Assembly (NCBI GenBank): GCA_003344405.1
Contig: NOWV01000019.1
Coordinates: 248,001-312,000 of the forward strand
Direction of reading: 5' to 3'
DNA: 64,000 nucleotides
Source: Trichoplax sp. H2
Taxonomy: Eukaryota; Placozoa; Uniplacotomia; Trichoplacea
Part shown: in pieces, positions 31,611 through 44,194 of the stretch
Layout of the letters: every line of letters starts with the position of its first letter
How positions within the stretch are numbered: the first letter of the stretch is position 1
Translations under genes and position numbers: made by a program
The notes under the pieces: model-generated
Database searches by the model: none
Told to the model about the DNA's origin: nothing
The model's input: the letters and a program-made list of their open reading frames with translations, nothing else

Positions 31611-32341
31611 TTGCTCAGGCTTGGCACTTTCGGTATGGCTATTAATTTAAGTGAATTCAGTCAAACTGATCATTAGACGTGATAGGAAGGTTCTATTTGT
31701 GATGTATAAGCACCAATTTAATGAACTTGTTAAGCATCAAAGTACTATCCAACTCCACACGGAATCAAGAGTACATCTCTTATACATGCTATCTCTAAAT
31801 ACTGTACATGTTAGTCCATACTTAATACCAAGTTAGGTTACAGTGTTGTAGTTTAACATGATGGTAGCAATACGTATTAATTAGTTATGTATAATTACGC
31901 ACGTATATACGGATAAATATCCAATTAAGCACACCTTGACTATGCAACAAGACGTTAATTACTGATGCTGTATGTAGATTTTAATAACGTTATTCACTAC
32001 ACTACTGATACTATGTGATTAATTTTTGATATAGAGCATTACTCATTTAAGGTTGACTACTTGTACAAGCAGCAGTAAAGAAAGCCACTTCCAGGTATCG
32101 TGATTTCAAATGCAACGAAACTTGAAATGTTATTTTATTAAAATTCTACATTAATAAATCAATCGTGTCTTGTGCAATCCTTCAACCTTTGACCTTTTGT
32201 TGTTCTCTTAATTTAGTCAGATTGATTAGTAAACGTTTAGAAAAGGCTGAACAAGATCGCTCACTTAGGTGCTGAGGTCAAAGGCATAGAAGGAACCTGA
32301 CCAAATTTTTGCAAACAATTCTATCGGATGTTTTGGCAACC

Positions 32342-33352
32342 ATGCCCTCATTAAATTCATTAAAAAGGATCGCATTTTACGGTGGTATTGCAAGCTTAGG
32401 TGGTTCGCTATTTTTATTCTTCAGGATTCAATGTAGGTTTGCGCCAAGTGATATTGTATTTGTTTTGAATATCAACGCGCTGAATCAATGACAATATAGC
32501 GTGTTGAAGATGTATTGAAGAACATCCAATCTTATAATCCGATAGCAAATTTATCTAAAGGTGGATACTTTAAGAAATCCTTAGCATTATTACACGATGA
32601 CAAGCGTGCAATGGAAATACTTGGAGGTCCACCCATATCCGTCGGCTATATACATTTACTAGATTTGTTTAATTACATTGATGGAAAGAAAGCTCAGGTT
32701 TGTTTAAAAATTGAATGCAGGCATTTTAAGTACTCCATTTTTGTGCAATGCACTAACTGGAATGAAAGTGATATACTATACTGTACTTTGAAAAGATTTC
32801 ATTAAATCATGCTATTGATAGTAGCATGCAAGGTGCATTGTTTGTTAAATAGGCAAGCCTGTATTGAACTTGGATCATTCACCTGCTAGTTCTTGCTGTA
32901 GATGTATACTGTAGCATTATGAAGTGATCATATCTACTAGATTTGATGCAAGTGAATACTTATTCGCGTAAATGGCTAATACAAACTGCTGATAACTTAT
33001 TCACTGATTTTTATTACAAATGCAGCTGTCAATTCCAGTCACTGGTCGCGACAATTCCGGAAAATTGATCGCGAGAGCTAGCAGAGAATCAATTGCAGAA
33101 GGGTAAGACTTAACAGTAAGGCCATTGCTATGCGAATCCTCTATAATTAATAATACTCATAGACTACATGTTATTACTCGTATGATTATAATGAAACTGA
33201 TTAATGGATCAATTTGCATTTAATAGACCTAACACTTTTTCTACTTCTCCAGGTGGATCATCGATTCTCTAATTGTTGATATAGATCAGAAGGAGTCGAT
33301 CACTATTGTAGAAGGACCAACAGTAAATTACCGTAAATTAGCAAGTAGTTGA
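32342..33352 (+). CDS. COA1: COA1/TIM21-family respiratory complex assembly factor, 4 exons
   Basis: Small inner-mitochondrial-membrane protein that helps early assembly of cytochrome c oxidase (and complex I in vertebrates). Exons 32342-32432, 32510-32697, 33026-33102 and 33253-33352; phases close to 151 aa (human 146). Residues about 8-28 form one membrane span (FYGGIASLGGSLFLFF). The matrix/intermembrane domain follows with AMEILGGPPISVGYIHL, corresponding to the E-LG-P motif, then LSIPVTGRDNSGKLIARA and a closing strand WIIDSLIVDI. The ATG at 32342 is the first in frame next to the membrane span. It lies divergently from alsin and convergently with NOP58. Exon 2 uses the acceptor at 32508-32509 because it alone keeps the phase. 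Confidence 0.85.
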
Positions 33353-34021
33353 TGACATTACGATGAACTATGAAGAAATTGGCTATTTTTAAAACTCCGA
33401 TTCATCCAGCTATGCTATTTTACTCATAGTTGCTTTAAAGAATTTACTAAAAATACTAGCTCTTTCTATAGATCAGATACATACTACACGCATTTTTTAT
33501 TTAAGAAACGACTGTATCTGCGTTCAAATAATCCCTAAATTGATTAAGCAACCACTGAAATAAAGTGTATTACTGTTTTCTTCACTATACGTATTCGCTT
33601 TTATCTGGAAGGCCGTTCTGAGGCTTTATTGCAGCTTGGCAATAGCCCTTAAGATGTAATTAAATTTAAAATTTTACTCCTTTTTATGCTATTTATACAT
33701 TTCTAAGCTGGCTTCTAGCGAAGTGCAAGCACCCCAAGGAATGTGACTTTTAGCTCTAAAATAGCGAGACCAGCTACTCTATCGACATTAGCAACGTTTT
33801 TTACATAAAAGTATTTTTTATTTTATTTAATGTTAATATGACAGAATTTATATGCAAATCGCTTTACAAAAGCATTTGTGTCGTTATAAAGGGTTTACGT
33901 AATACAGCAATTGAAATACAGTAAAAACAAAATTTCTGTAGCTACGTAAGCCACATAGGCAAAGGATTAAAGTACAATGGCATCAAAATAGTACAAGACT
34001 AGAGTCTATTCTTTCAATGCT
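33353..34021. other. Intergenic region between convergent COA1 and NOP58
   Basis: Contains AATAAA at 33559-33564, a plausible COA1 poly(A) signal 207 bp past the stop, and TTTATT runs near 33814-33826 that could serve NOP58 on the other strand. No gene is seen. Confidence 0.55.
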
Positions 34022-37000
34022 TTACTTTTTTTTTTTCTTCTTTTCGCTGGAAACCTATAGAATAACAAGGGTAATTATTGAGTTAATTAGATTGCTGCTA
34101 GTCACTTATCCGAGATAATGAAACGGTCATACAGATAGTAATTATCCCTCACTTTTTCCGATGATTCTGCATCTTTCTTGGCCTTTTTTGTCTTTTTCTT
34201 AGCAGACCCCTACAGAAAGCAAGGGACTCGTTATTATTCATTCCTCATTAACAATTATCACTAAAAGTATTTAAATACTATATACCGCATCTGGAGATAT
34301 AGGAGTATCAGATTCCTTCTTCGCCTTTTTCTTTTTCTTATCTGAGCTAACGATCTAAGCAAAGAGGAACGTAATAAATTACCAAAGTGCATCGCTATGT
34401 ATCGTTGACAAACGTTAAGGAAGGCATATACGTATTCAGAAAAATTGGTTTTATACCATTTCAGGTTCTTCTACTATACTGGCAGTTTTCGATTTATCCT
34501 TTTTCTAATTAATATTTTCAATATAATGGAAAAGCCATTGAGAATACTGCAAACCGATATAAGGATAATGTTCTACCGACTTTGTGTTATATTGAAAGAC
34601 ACATACCTTATCCTTCTTCTTTTGCTTTTGTTCCGTTGGGGTCTACAAATAAAAAGATTACAAATTAAATACCGAGAATTTTACATATACGCGTACGTAA
34701 GTTAATGCACCTTCCAAAAACTACTATGTTATTTTGTAATTAGTAAAGTTTAAAACTGATGCATCGGAAAATATTACAATATAGTACCTCAACATTCATA
34801 GATTCTTCTTCTTTAGCTTTCTTGTCTTTCTTCTTCTTCTCTTTGACTGGAGTCTAATAAATAGACAACGTAAAATAGTTAAATACTTGCGATGTAATTA
34901 AGCCAACAAGCATTACGTCCAATAAGCATCTATCTTTCTACCGTTAATGTTTACAATGTAGGATATCAGTTATCAAGTACTCGTAATACCTGAAAACTTT
35001 CTGAAGCAGCTGCTTCACTGGAGCTTTTCGCTTTCTTTTCTTCAGACTATTGGAGAAAGATCGTAATTAATGAACAAGCTCTACAATGAATATCAGGGAT
35101 ACTATATCACACTAGAATTATCGCTACATTTCTAACCCAGTTAGCCTAACTCTAACCCTAGCTTCAGCTTAATATTTAGAATTTATATAAGGTCTAAAGG
35201 TTGCAGCAATAACGTACACTATCGTATATTGCTGTCTTAACTGAATGCAAATATTGTGTCCTAGAGTTTAAGAGCAAATGAAGAAACATCGTGATTACGT
35301 TTAAATAACCTTAGCTGAGGCAGCTCCAGATTTATCTAATTTTGCCTTCTTCTTTTTCTTCTTTGGGGTTTCTTCTAAAACTTCTATCAGCTTCTTTTTC
35401 TCACTAATGCTTTCTACGCAATCGGATCAATACAAAGTTGTTACTAAATTTTCTCAATCTCAGAAAACGAGTACTATATAACAGAAACAAGTAAAATAAC
35501 TTTACCATTAGCTTCCGCAATGACGGAAGTATCTTCCTCACGTTTACGTTTTTTACCAACAACGAAATCAGTATCAGGATTATAAGTGCGGACTTGACTA
35601 TTATGAAATGAAATCATATTAAGTTTCTGCAAGACAAATTCATGACTAGATCTAACATTGCTATCTCCGAAATGAAATTAGATGGCAGTCATGGTAGCTT
35701 ACCTCTGATTAGTATACTTGTCAAATTTGGCGCTGCTTTTGGCACTACCACTAATTTTCTTCATCTAACATTACCCAATAAATGATAGTCAGTACAACTA
35801 ATTTTACAAGATAAGAACAAAGACGTAATTAACGTTGCATACATGGCCTTCTTCTAAACTCTTTAGGCGTATCTCAAGTTTTGCTCTTCCATCAATTCCA
35901 ACATCAGTATTTGATTCTTCGCCTAGTGCATCGACTCGAGCAGCTAGTGAAGTTTTAGCAGCCAGCATACGTGATATCTACAAATAGTTTTTTTAGAGTA
36001 AATTGCGTAAGTAATTATTGCTTCGTAAAAGTTTCAATGGGTTTTATTACAAGATACATTAACGGCGTACCTTTCCTTTATTCTTAGGATTAGACTGACC
36101 AACTAGTGAAGCATGATAAATAAGACCATATTTTGGTGTGTCATGTTTGGTTTTTAAAGCTCTAATTTTGATCAATAAATTGGAATAAGTAAAAATGTTA
36201 TTGAGGTTCACTACGTATTAACTGTAAAAATTAACCGAAATAGTGCTTTTTCGGCGCCAAGAATTTGCACAGTTGAGGCTGGATATTTAGCAAGATTGAG
36301 CAAGGAACCTACAAGAGATTACAGAAGAAACTTTTAGTCAGTAAATGACCACAGCACCATTTCTACTCATTCATAATTACTATACCAGCATGTGCAATTA
36401 ATCTTGCTCCCACCAACTCGCCAACTAATAGTGTTAAATTAGGAGCAATAGCGGTCATGCGATTCTTAATATATTCGTACAGTTCTGTACGATAATTACT
36501 GACTTCAATGACCTATGATAGAGACACAGAGCAATCCTATTTATTCTCTAATTATCTCTACATTAAAAACTTTATTTTGACATTTTACTAACCTGATTGC
36601 ACAAATATTTGATGTTTTCAATATCATCTACAGATATCTATCAAAACAGAGATCATTAAGCTGAGTTAGCTTAAGCTACATGCACTATGTTAAAAAGTAC
36701 TATTTCGTAATAAGGGATGTAGTAGTACGAATTTTGTCTACCTCTGTACCCATGGAAATTTCTGCAGCTTCTTTAATCTCAGCCTCTACTTCTTCGGGAA
36801 GAATCGATGATAAATCTGTACTCGACGTATTGTTTCTCATACCTTATAATCATAGATAAACATTTATGATCAATATTCATTAATTTATACATGTCTATAT
36901 AATAAAATTGCTTAGTAATTAGCTGACATACCGATCGCATTGATTGTCTTGACAAAGACCAAGTGGTCCGATACAATTTTGCCCAATTCAGGGAAATGCC

Positions 37001-39033
37001 AACCATACCATTCACGGCAACGCATAACGTAATTGTTCAATTCTTTATCTAAATCATCTAGTAAGGCTATGGTTGGAATACAAAAGCATTTGTAAATTAC
37101 AGGTTTAGGAAAATAATATAACTTCAGAACGTCGATGAAAGTAAAGTACAGTAGTAATTTTATTACCATCTTCTAGTTATTTAGGTAGTCATTTCACTTA
37201 CATATAGCTTGAACGATCATTGTGTCGACTTTGTCTGGGCTAAATTTCAACTTGTAACGTGAGAGGCTATAGTATAAATTATAAATAGCAAATAGAGATG
37301 ATTTCACTTTCAAAATGCAATATAGAAATGGATAAAATTAAGATTATGTATAAGCAAGTGGCTACCTATGAGCTAGACCAAGAGCCATAGCACTCATTTC
37401 TTTTTCCGGCAAACCTTTCATAGAATAGGTGATTAGTCAATGTTTTTTAACTATTCAGAACTATGAAATTTCTTTAGAGAAAGAAAAAGTCTTACCGGTT
37501 ATCAATTCGTTCATTTGACTTCGTATTCCTCTAGTTAATTCATGTATGGCATTGTTACAAACACAAGCTATCCCAGTTTTTTCCTAAGTGCAAAATCGGG
37601 ATTTGTAGTAAAACAATAACCCCCAAATTGGTTTGTAAGGAAATTAAGCTATCTAAACGATTTATAAAGTAGTAGCAAGTGAAGATGACGAAACTAACTT
37701 TGATGGCATTGCCTAATTTAGCATCAGCTACGGCAAGTTCGTCGTGTATATCTTTGGCATAGGCCTTCTTCAAGATTTTTTTCAGTTTCTTACTGACTTT
37801 ACCTTCTACAACTGCCGTTGCAGCTATAATATGATTGAAAGGAAAAGAAGGCAACATTTACTCTAGCGTTCAGTCATTGTTGATTTTGGTATCTACGACT
37901 ATCTATCTCACAAGATGTTGCAAAAGGAGCTATGACCTATAAGATTGCTTATGATTGTTATTTGTATTCACCAGTAGAGTAACTTGTGCTTAAATCATGA
38001 ACAATTTACTATTTATACTCTATCTCTATGCACGTAAAACTCCAGATTTTATACAGGTGCAATGCATATTGCACAATCCAGAAGAGAATAGCGAAAGGAA
38101 AAAAATTACAAGTTGATATCATTTAATTTAAGATTGAAACTAACCAGCCAAAGCCTCAGTGGTATCTTCGAATTTCTGAAAGTGTTTTAGCTTGATGCTA
38201 TCACGAGTAGAAAAATTCATTATTTGTAAGGCTATTCGATTACGGTTTGTCTGATTGACTGGCTAAAGCAAAGACTCCAAGCTAGCAAGCTAGTCTATAC
38301 AGTTTATTATAACGTTGATGGTGGAAAAGGTGATGACTATCGCTACCCTTTAAGAGAGTCAGGTAAGACTTTCCAGGTAGTAAGATAATCCGTACACATT
38401 CTACTGTAGCTTTTGCTGAGAAATAGTAGCGGATTACCTGGAGAAAATAGTGCAACCTCTGTAGACACTACCTATTGTAAGATGCACAGTGTACAAGGCA
38501 TGATATTTCAACTGCATCCACTAGACTGTGGTTATTATTTTTGATTGCAGCAAGACAGTCCAATACGGCACAACTACTCATTTCAAACGCAATGGAAAGA
38601 TGTGCCTTGACTCATTGATTTCATGACATGACAGTACAGTAGTACACTGATTTATTGTATATGCAAATACAGTGATTACAAACTAAGGTACCAATGGTGC
38701 TAGCTTGGCAAGATAATCAGCCTACAGTAGGTATTTACAATTTGTTGGCTTCATCTGGTGAAATGAATTCCTTATACAAGTTGTCAGCCTGTTGTAATTT
38801 CTTCTCATTCAAGACCTAAAAAGTTACCAAAAAAAAAATGCTATGAGCTCTTGGATGCTTGCATTGTATATTGTTCATGGATCAGTCGGTTGCCGTAAGA
38901 CTATTCTAGGCAAAACCTATGGTATCCTTCAGTCTACGTTGTGCCTATCATGCTTGAAGACAAGCCGATTGATGAAGCATTGGAGTACCTTAAAGATTGC
39001 ATATCCAGACGATGTTTCAAATAGAACCAACAT
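34022..39033 (-). CDS. NOP58: Nucleolar protein 58, box C/D snoRNP core, 24 exons
   Basis: Core protein of box C/D snoRNPs that direct rRNA 2'-O-methylation in the nucleolus. Exons in coding order: 39033-38989, 38815-38739, 38197-38145, 37823-37699, 37583-37496, 37414-37366, 37266-37202, 37066-36932, 36842-36742, 36637-36593, 36512-36386, 36308-36236, 36161-36071, 35977-35843, 35764-35703, 35597-35506, 35413-35310, 35046-34990, 34853-34788, 34642-34607, 34504-34457, 34354-34286, 34209-34153, 34054-34022. Every phase closes; 610 aa (human 529). NOP5NT domain begins [20 protein letters not shown]/coiled-coil: [30 protein letters not shown]. Nop domain: [59 protein letters not shown]. The tail is Lys/Glu-rich and spread over the last eight exons, which makes the protein longer than usual. 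Confidence 0.97.
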
Positions 39034-39509
39034 CTTGTAGGATTACTCAATCGATTCAACTATTCAATTTACAAAGAAATGGCATTTAGTGTATCCTATT
39101 CTCATCATCGCATGGGCTAATCTCGCCCTTACTTTATCCATTTCAAATGATTGATTGGGTACTACAACGTGAACTACCTTGCAATAACGTTGGCAAAAAA
39201 TGACAGATCGTCCAGTGGTTGACGACGATGACTGGCTATAGCCTGTAGGATCTTGGCTGACCTCGTTGAGTGACAAGGGTGCTCCTTCTTCCTTTAGCGA
39301 TGGTTGAAGGTGTTTCTTTACTGCCAATCGTGCACGGCACTAATAATCTAGGCAGAATAACTTGTCTTTCCTTGCAGCAAGAATGGCGTGGCAGGCGTAC
39401 CTAGATGGCAAAAGTCCAGAATTGGCCGATCACGGAGGTTGAAAAAGCTGCAGATTGCCAATCCAGTAAAAACAACGTGGATGCGACGAGGACGGATGGC
39501 AGCCAGCCC

Positions 39510-40070
39510 TGACCCCTGGCTGCTACAGTACGGTACTGTAGACTACGGTGCAGACACTGTAGAGGTAGACTGTAGACTAGTACTGTCGAGGTGACACCGT
39601 CGGACCGGTTGACGTTCATAGTAACACGTGAGCGCGTTTGACGTTACGAGTATGACATCTAATAATTGAAGAGTATAGTACAGTACTGTACACTACTAAA
39701 ATGTACTGTACAGTACTGTACACTGTAGGGTACTGTACTGTTCTGTATGATTGCAGTGTACAGTACAGTACTGTAGAGGTGATACAGTAGGACAGGTTGA
39801 CGTCAGGTCTAGGTTGATCATCATAGTAACACGTGTGCGCGCTTGACGTGACGCGTGTGACAACTAATTAGACTTGAGAAAGGTTCGGTTCGGTTCGGTA
39901 CCTGGATGATCGATATGATCGAATTGAAGTGTACTGTACAACACTAAAATATCGCGAGAAAACTGTACTGTTCTGTATGACTGTCGTCAGCAGTATGCAA
40001 CACTAAACCGAACCATGGACTGCATTCCGACTGCGGTACTGTACACTGTACACTGTACAGCCCCAACAGA
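39510..40070. repeat. GTACTGTAC palindrome island with a ~200 bp direct repeat
   Basis: Dense gtactgtac/tacagtac runs at 39525-39590, 39676-39775, 39930-39975 and 40035-40060 enclose two copies of a ~200 bp block. Both begin gtagaggtga(c/t)ac-gt-ggac-ggttgacgt and continue catagtaacacgtg-gcgcg-ttgacgt. Copy 1 begins near 39558-39590 and copy 2 near 39773. Copy 2 includes a perfect TGACGTCA. A small ggttcggttcggttcgg run sits near 39886. The local GC content is much higher than in the flanks. Confidence 0.75.
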
Positions 40071-40408
40071 TCAGAGCTGGGAGATGGAGATTGGACGTAC
40101 AGAAAAGATGAATCGATGCTCAAAGCAGAGTCTGCCTCCTTGCTTTCCAACCCAGGTATCGCATCGTACTCGATACTCTATAGCTACAGATTGAAAAGGC
40201 ATCGCAGCTAAAATGGACGTTGCAGTCACACTGATGCCTACAGCCAGTTGCTAGCCTGCGATATTGATATTGGAAATTTTTACCTAGAGTTAGTCATCAT
40301 CATATTGATCTTGATGAACAAGATCGTTGTACAGGATATCCAATGGACCCGTGCAAAATCAACCAATGTTGTCATTCTACTGTGTCGGTATTCTGATGAC
40401 AAGAGTGT

Positions 40409-41110
40409 CCAACCCTAACATTCAACACAAGACAATATTCAAAATGAGCTCAAGTCATGCTGTTACTGTGTCAATATCCCAATGGCCAGAGTGGGATTAG
40501 ACATGATATCTGCTGATGGATTCAACAAAGTTATCATTTACTATGTCAATATCACCGATGACCACACAACGTTGCACATGATAGTTGTTCCAACCCTAAC
40601 ATTCAACACGAGACAATATTCAAAATGAGCTCAAGTCATGCTGTTACTGTGTCAATATCCCAATGGCCAGAGTAGGATTAGACATGATATCTGCTGATGG
40701 ATTCAACAAAGTTATCATTTACTATGTCAATATCACCAATGACCACACAACGTTGCACATGATAGTTGCTAGGCGCATTTTCAAAATGAGTTCCAGCCAT
40801 GATATTACTGCGTCAAGATTCTAATGGCCGCAGCAGCATTCGACATCATGTCTACTTTCATACAGTACTAGATGAGGTCAGGATTTTGACCGCGTTGGAC
40901 ATGATAATAACTAGACTCATTCAAAATGAACTCTAGTCATGCTGTTACTGTATCCATCATGGCCAGAGTATTCGACATAATATCTATTTGCTCATTAGGT
41001 TAAATTATAATTCCACTGTGATTATAATACTGAATTGAGCGCAGCGTGGGACATATCTGTTGCATTCATTCAAACTTGGCTGAAATCATACTGTCACGGT
41101 TCACCATGAG
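40409..41110. repeat. 181 bp tandem duplication plus degraded copies
   Basis: Two nearly identical units begin at 40409 and 40590 (ccaaccctaacattcaacac, then caatattcaaaatgagc, gctgttactgtgtcaatat, tatctgctgatggattcaac). Further right, at about 40770, 40920 and 41070, weaker copies keep the ttcaaaatgagt/ct and cat-ctgttact cores. Copies 1 and 2 differ at only a few positions, so the last duplication is recent. Confidence 0.85.
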
Positions 41111-42060
41111 CGTATTATAATTATTGGTTTATTAAAAATAAACTAAAGTATTGATTTTAGGTCTCTGATATCTACCAAGCTACGCATAATTAGCTCAAGT
41201 CTTGCTACTACCGTAGCGATATATTCTTTATCAGAGCATTATACATGACAACTGCAAATATATAATCATATACACGTTGCTTGCTCTGGCCAGTCAATTG
41301 AAAGGATGACTTGCAACCAATTATAATTATTATGATTGGAGTTGAGACTTATCACCGCTATAGTACTGTAATTTCCTACCAATGATAATTTAATGATGCT
41401 GTACAGTAAACAAATGAAGAAATGAAATTTCAATTTGAAAGCAAATTGAATCCTTCAAGCTTACTTTAACATTTGCATCACACAAATTTGTGTCTTATTC
41501 GTGAGCATCGTTTATTACTGAGTATCAGAGCAGATCGTATAATTATCTCGATAAATCAAGGAAGATGCTGTACGATTTTGTAGATTCGTCCGTAAATTAC
41601 CATTTCGCAACAAGGCTTGTGGTCGGTGGTCAACCAATACTGACTAATCACTACTTGAAACTTGATCATTTTGTTCCCTATGGAACACCTTGCATGCATT
41701 CGATTTGAACAATACAATGACGTTGCAAGGACGCACTTTGATAAAAGTAAATTAGAGACTAGGCTGTAAGACCGTTCGATTTAGTAACATTAATTCTGAT
41801 CTACTAAATTGCTTGTAAGCAGGCTATACACTTGCATTCGTAAAGTGATGGGATAAATTGAAGATCTATTAAACAAAAATATGATGTAGAATAGCAAAAA
41901 GAGTGTCATGCATACACTCACAATCTTACAGAAGTGCTTTGAATAAACATTCGCTGAAAGCAAAGTTATAGTAATGCATTTACAGTAAATCCAGTAGATG
42001 TATTGAGACGACGGGACGATCTCAATCAATTATCATTTCGCAAAGAGGAACCCGATAATT

Positions 42061-43680
42061 CTAATTTAACGATAACAGTTTTGTTGATCCTTGTATCAAT
42101 CGAATTTCTTCTTGACTCAGGACTTGTTCAGCGTGCTCTTGCATCCAAGCCGATACTGCTTCACTTCCGTAGTTGTTAATTAGTTCTTGTCTTTGCTGTT
42201 CGGCATTATTAACTTCTCCTTGCATTCTATAGACGAAATTCAAACATCCTATTTCATAGCTATCGTTGCATGGATATCTGGAGCAAGTAAGGCAAACTGC
42301 TACCCACTAGTCTTCCATTCTTATATTACGTAACCATGGGAAAATATCTGGTTGTAATAACTAACGTATTATCAATTATACACAGTAAAGATCGATGCAA
42401 TCAAGATATTGCCCTTAAAAGTTTAAACGCGATTCATTATTTTTAGCATCTTCATCTTTCAAATAGTTTTCGGCTAACAATCAATAATAAAGTGTGCGGG
42501 ATTGGGCACTGATTAATCTTATCATAGGCCTACAGTCACCTCTGAGATTAGTGAAAGTCTATATTCTATGATTAGATAGTCTTTGAAGTACCTAAGGTAT
42601 TCACTTCTCATTATACAGTAATAATACTGTAACCTTATGATAGATAGTCAATACAAGTTAACATTCTACCGTAATCCAACAATGTACCTATCTTAATAGA
42701 AATATGAGGTAACAATATTCTCACCGGTTACTTTCCGACAATGCTCTTGCCACGAATTGATTTAACCTTTCCTTGTCCAAGTTTGACTAATCCGTAAGAT
42801 TTTAAATAAAAGATATTAATATAAGGGCGTGAATTTCGTAAAATTCGGTAAATTTCGAAAACACACGGGTATAGCATACATCAGGCTGTTATGAGAAATC
42901 GTATAAATGAAATATCGAATACCACAGATTTAATTTATTTTTATGAGGTAAAACTAGCCATTTAGTTTATGTACAGTGTAAGTAATTTGAACTGCATCAT
43001 GACTAAATGAGTAGAAAATTGTAATGAATGGGTTTTAACTTTTTATGTCTATAGTGCGAATGTAAGTACCTCATTTCATCAGCCTAGCCATCCTCTATGA
43101 TTACTTTATTAAGCACCATTGATTATTCTATCTGGCTTAGTGCTTTGCTTCGTGATACTAACATACCTTGAAAACATATGACTACAGTAATTAGTTGAAA
43201 TTTGCCAATTAAGAATAACTCTACTCTACCACTATCGACGTCTACGGAAAATAGCATATTTACAAACAACTTCAACATATGCAGAAGTAGAAGTACGGTA
43301 CGTTACTGTCTGTGAGAAAACGTTGGGCTTTTAGCGATTCACATACACGTCTATAGCATAAGAATTGCCATAGATCATCATTAATTAAACGTTACTACGA
43401 CACAGCATAGACTAATTAATGATACTATACTATTTACGAATCAACCGGCCGCATTTCAACAGTTGAAAAATTTTTAAACATAAACAACAAATAAATTCTG
43501 GTTATTATTGCTATCATCATAATAAAGAAGCAATAATAATATCATTTCAGCGATGGATCCAAGAACGAACAAATAACTACCAATATACAATATACTATAA
43601 TGGCTGTATCTTCAAATAACTAATCAATCAGTCCAATTTCTAACCCATACCTCATCGGAGTTGTCCATTTTGTATCGCAT
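42061..43680 (-). CDS. Unrecognised small protein (85 aa), 3 exons
   Basis: Exons in coding order 43680-43651, 42786-42725 and 42226-42061; phases close (0, 2) and the product is 85 aa. It is hydrophilic and mostly helical by composition. After MRYKMDNSDE comes SNLDKERLNQFVARALSESN, then a Gln/Glu-rich helix (NNAEQQRQELINNYGSEAV) and AWMQEHAEQVLSQEEIRLIQ. No membrane span, signal peptide or cysteine is present. I do not recognise the family. The ATG four codons downstream (at 43668) is an alternative start. The gene is head-to-head with TRMT10A, 514 bp apart. The splice sites are good (GAG|gtatgg, CG|gtgaga), but with only three short exons the model could be part of something larger. Confidence 0.55.
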
Positions 43681-44194
43681 TTTATCGAATCCTATCGAGG
43701 TTGCCTTGTCAACGACCTACTCGGAGTCAGTGAGTCACTGCCCAGTGTGCTCACATCTAGCGCCACTTTGGTAAGTATTAGACCATGAGCCTGGCTATTG
43801 TTACAGTACTATGACTGTAACAGGACCATCAAGCACTAGTATTTCACTACAAATAATCTGTGGTTTCGTAGACTACTATGGAATTTATACTGTACTGTAC
43901 CGTCCGTACAGTACAGCATAGTACTGTAGTTGCTTTACATAGACGTCTGTCTGTCTGGACGTAATGCGAAACCAACTGCGCAGTACAGTACTGCACAGAT
44001 AGATGACTGTAGGTGGATCTTCTGCGGCAAAGTCCAGTTGGATGGTTGGGATTTGCTTGCGAGTATCCTTGCCAGCCATTTTTGTAAACTTAAAGATCTT
44101 CTACAGCTATTAGCATCGTATACAAGAGTACTGAATGAGTTTTAGTCAAGGCTTGTAAAGTTTAAGCCGTAATTTATTTTACGATTGGAAAAAA
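43681..44194. promoter_or_regulatory. Probable bidirectional promoter, small gene / TRMT10A
   Basis: A 514 bp interval between two divergent start codons. It includes a GTACTGTAC/TACAGTAC palindrome cluster at about 43889-44000. No TATA box is evident. That it acts as a shared promoter is inferred from the gene arrangement only. Confidence 0.4.

Larger units (their letters stand above)
29677..32341. other. Shared upstream region of divergent alsin and COA1
   Basis: Head-to-head intergenic region. It contains two tandem-repeat arrays (described separately) and no supported gene. The ~300 bp next to the alsin ATG and the ~500 bp next to COA1 are unique sequence and are the likeliest promoters; no TATA or initiator stands out. 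Confidence 0.55.
39034..42060. other. Intergenic, repeat-rich region upstream of NOP58
   Basis: Contains the NOP58 promoter side and several repeat blocks listed separately. Frames at 39064-39327 (-), 39388-39594 (+) and 39944-40150 (-) are short, mutually overlapping on opposite strands and tied to repeats, so I do not call genes. From 41.2 to 42.06 kb the sequence is plain AT-rich. Confidence 0.5.

Noticed and set aside
35135-35165. Telomere-like taacccta runs in a NOP58 intron
   Set aside because: Only two to three imperfect units; not a telomeric array.
34022-39033. Box C/D snoRNAs in NOP58 introns
   Set aside because: snoRNP genes often host them, but I found no intron with both a C box (RTGATGA) and a D box (CTGA) plus flanking stem on the minus strand.
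39064-39327. Minus-strand 87-codon frame just upstream of NOP58
   Set aside because: The true NOP58 first exon is 38989-39033; this frame overlaps the promoter side and low-complexity repeats and matches nothing I know.
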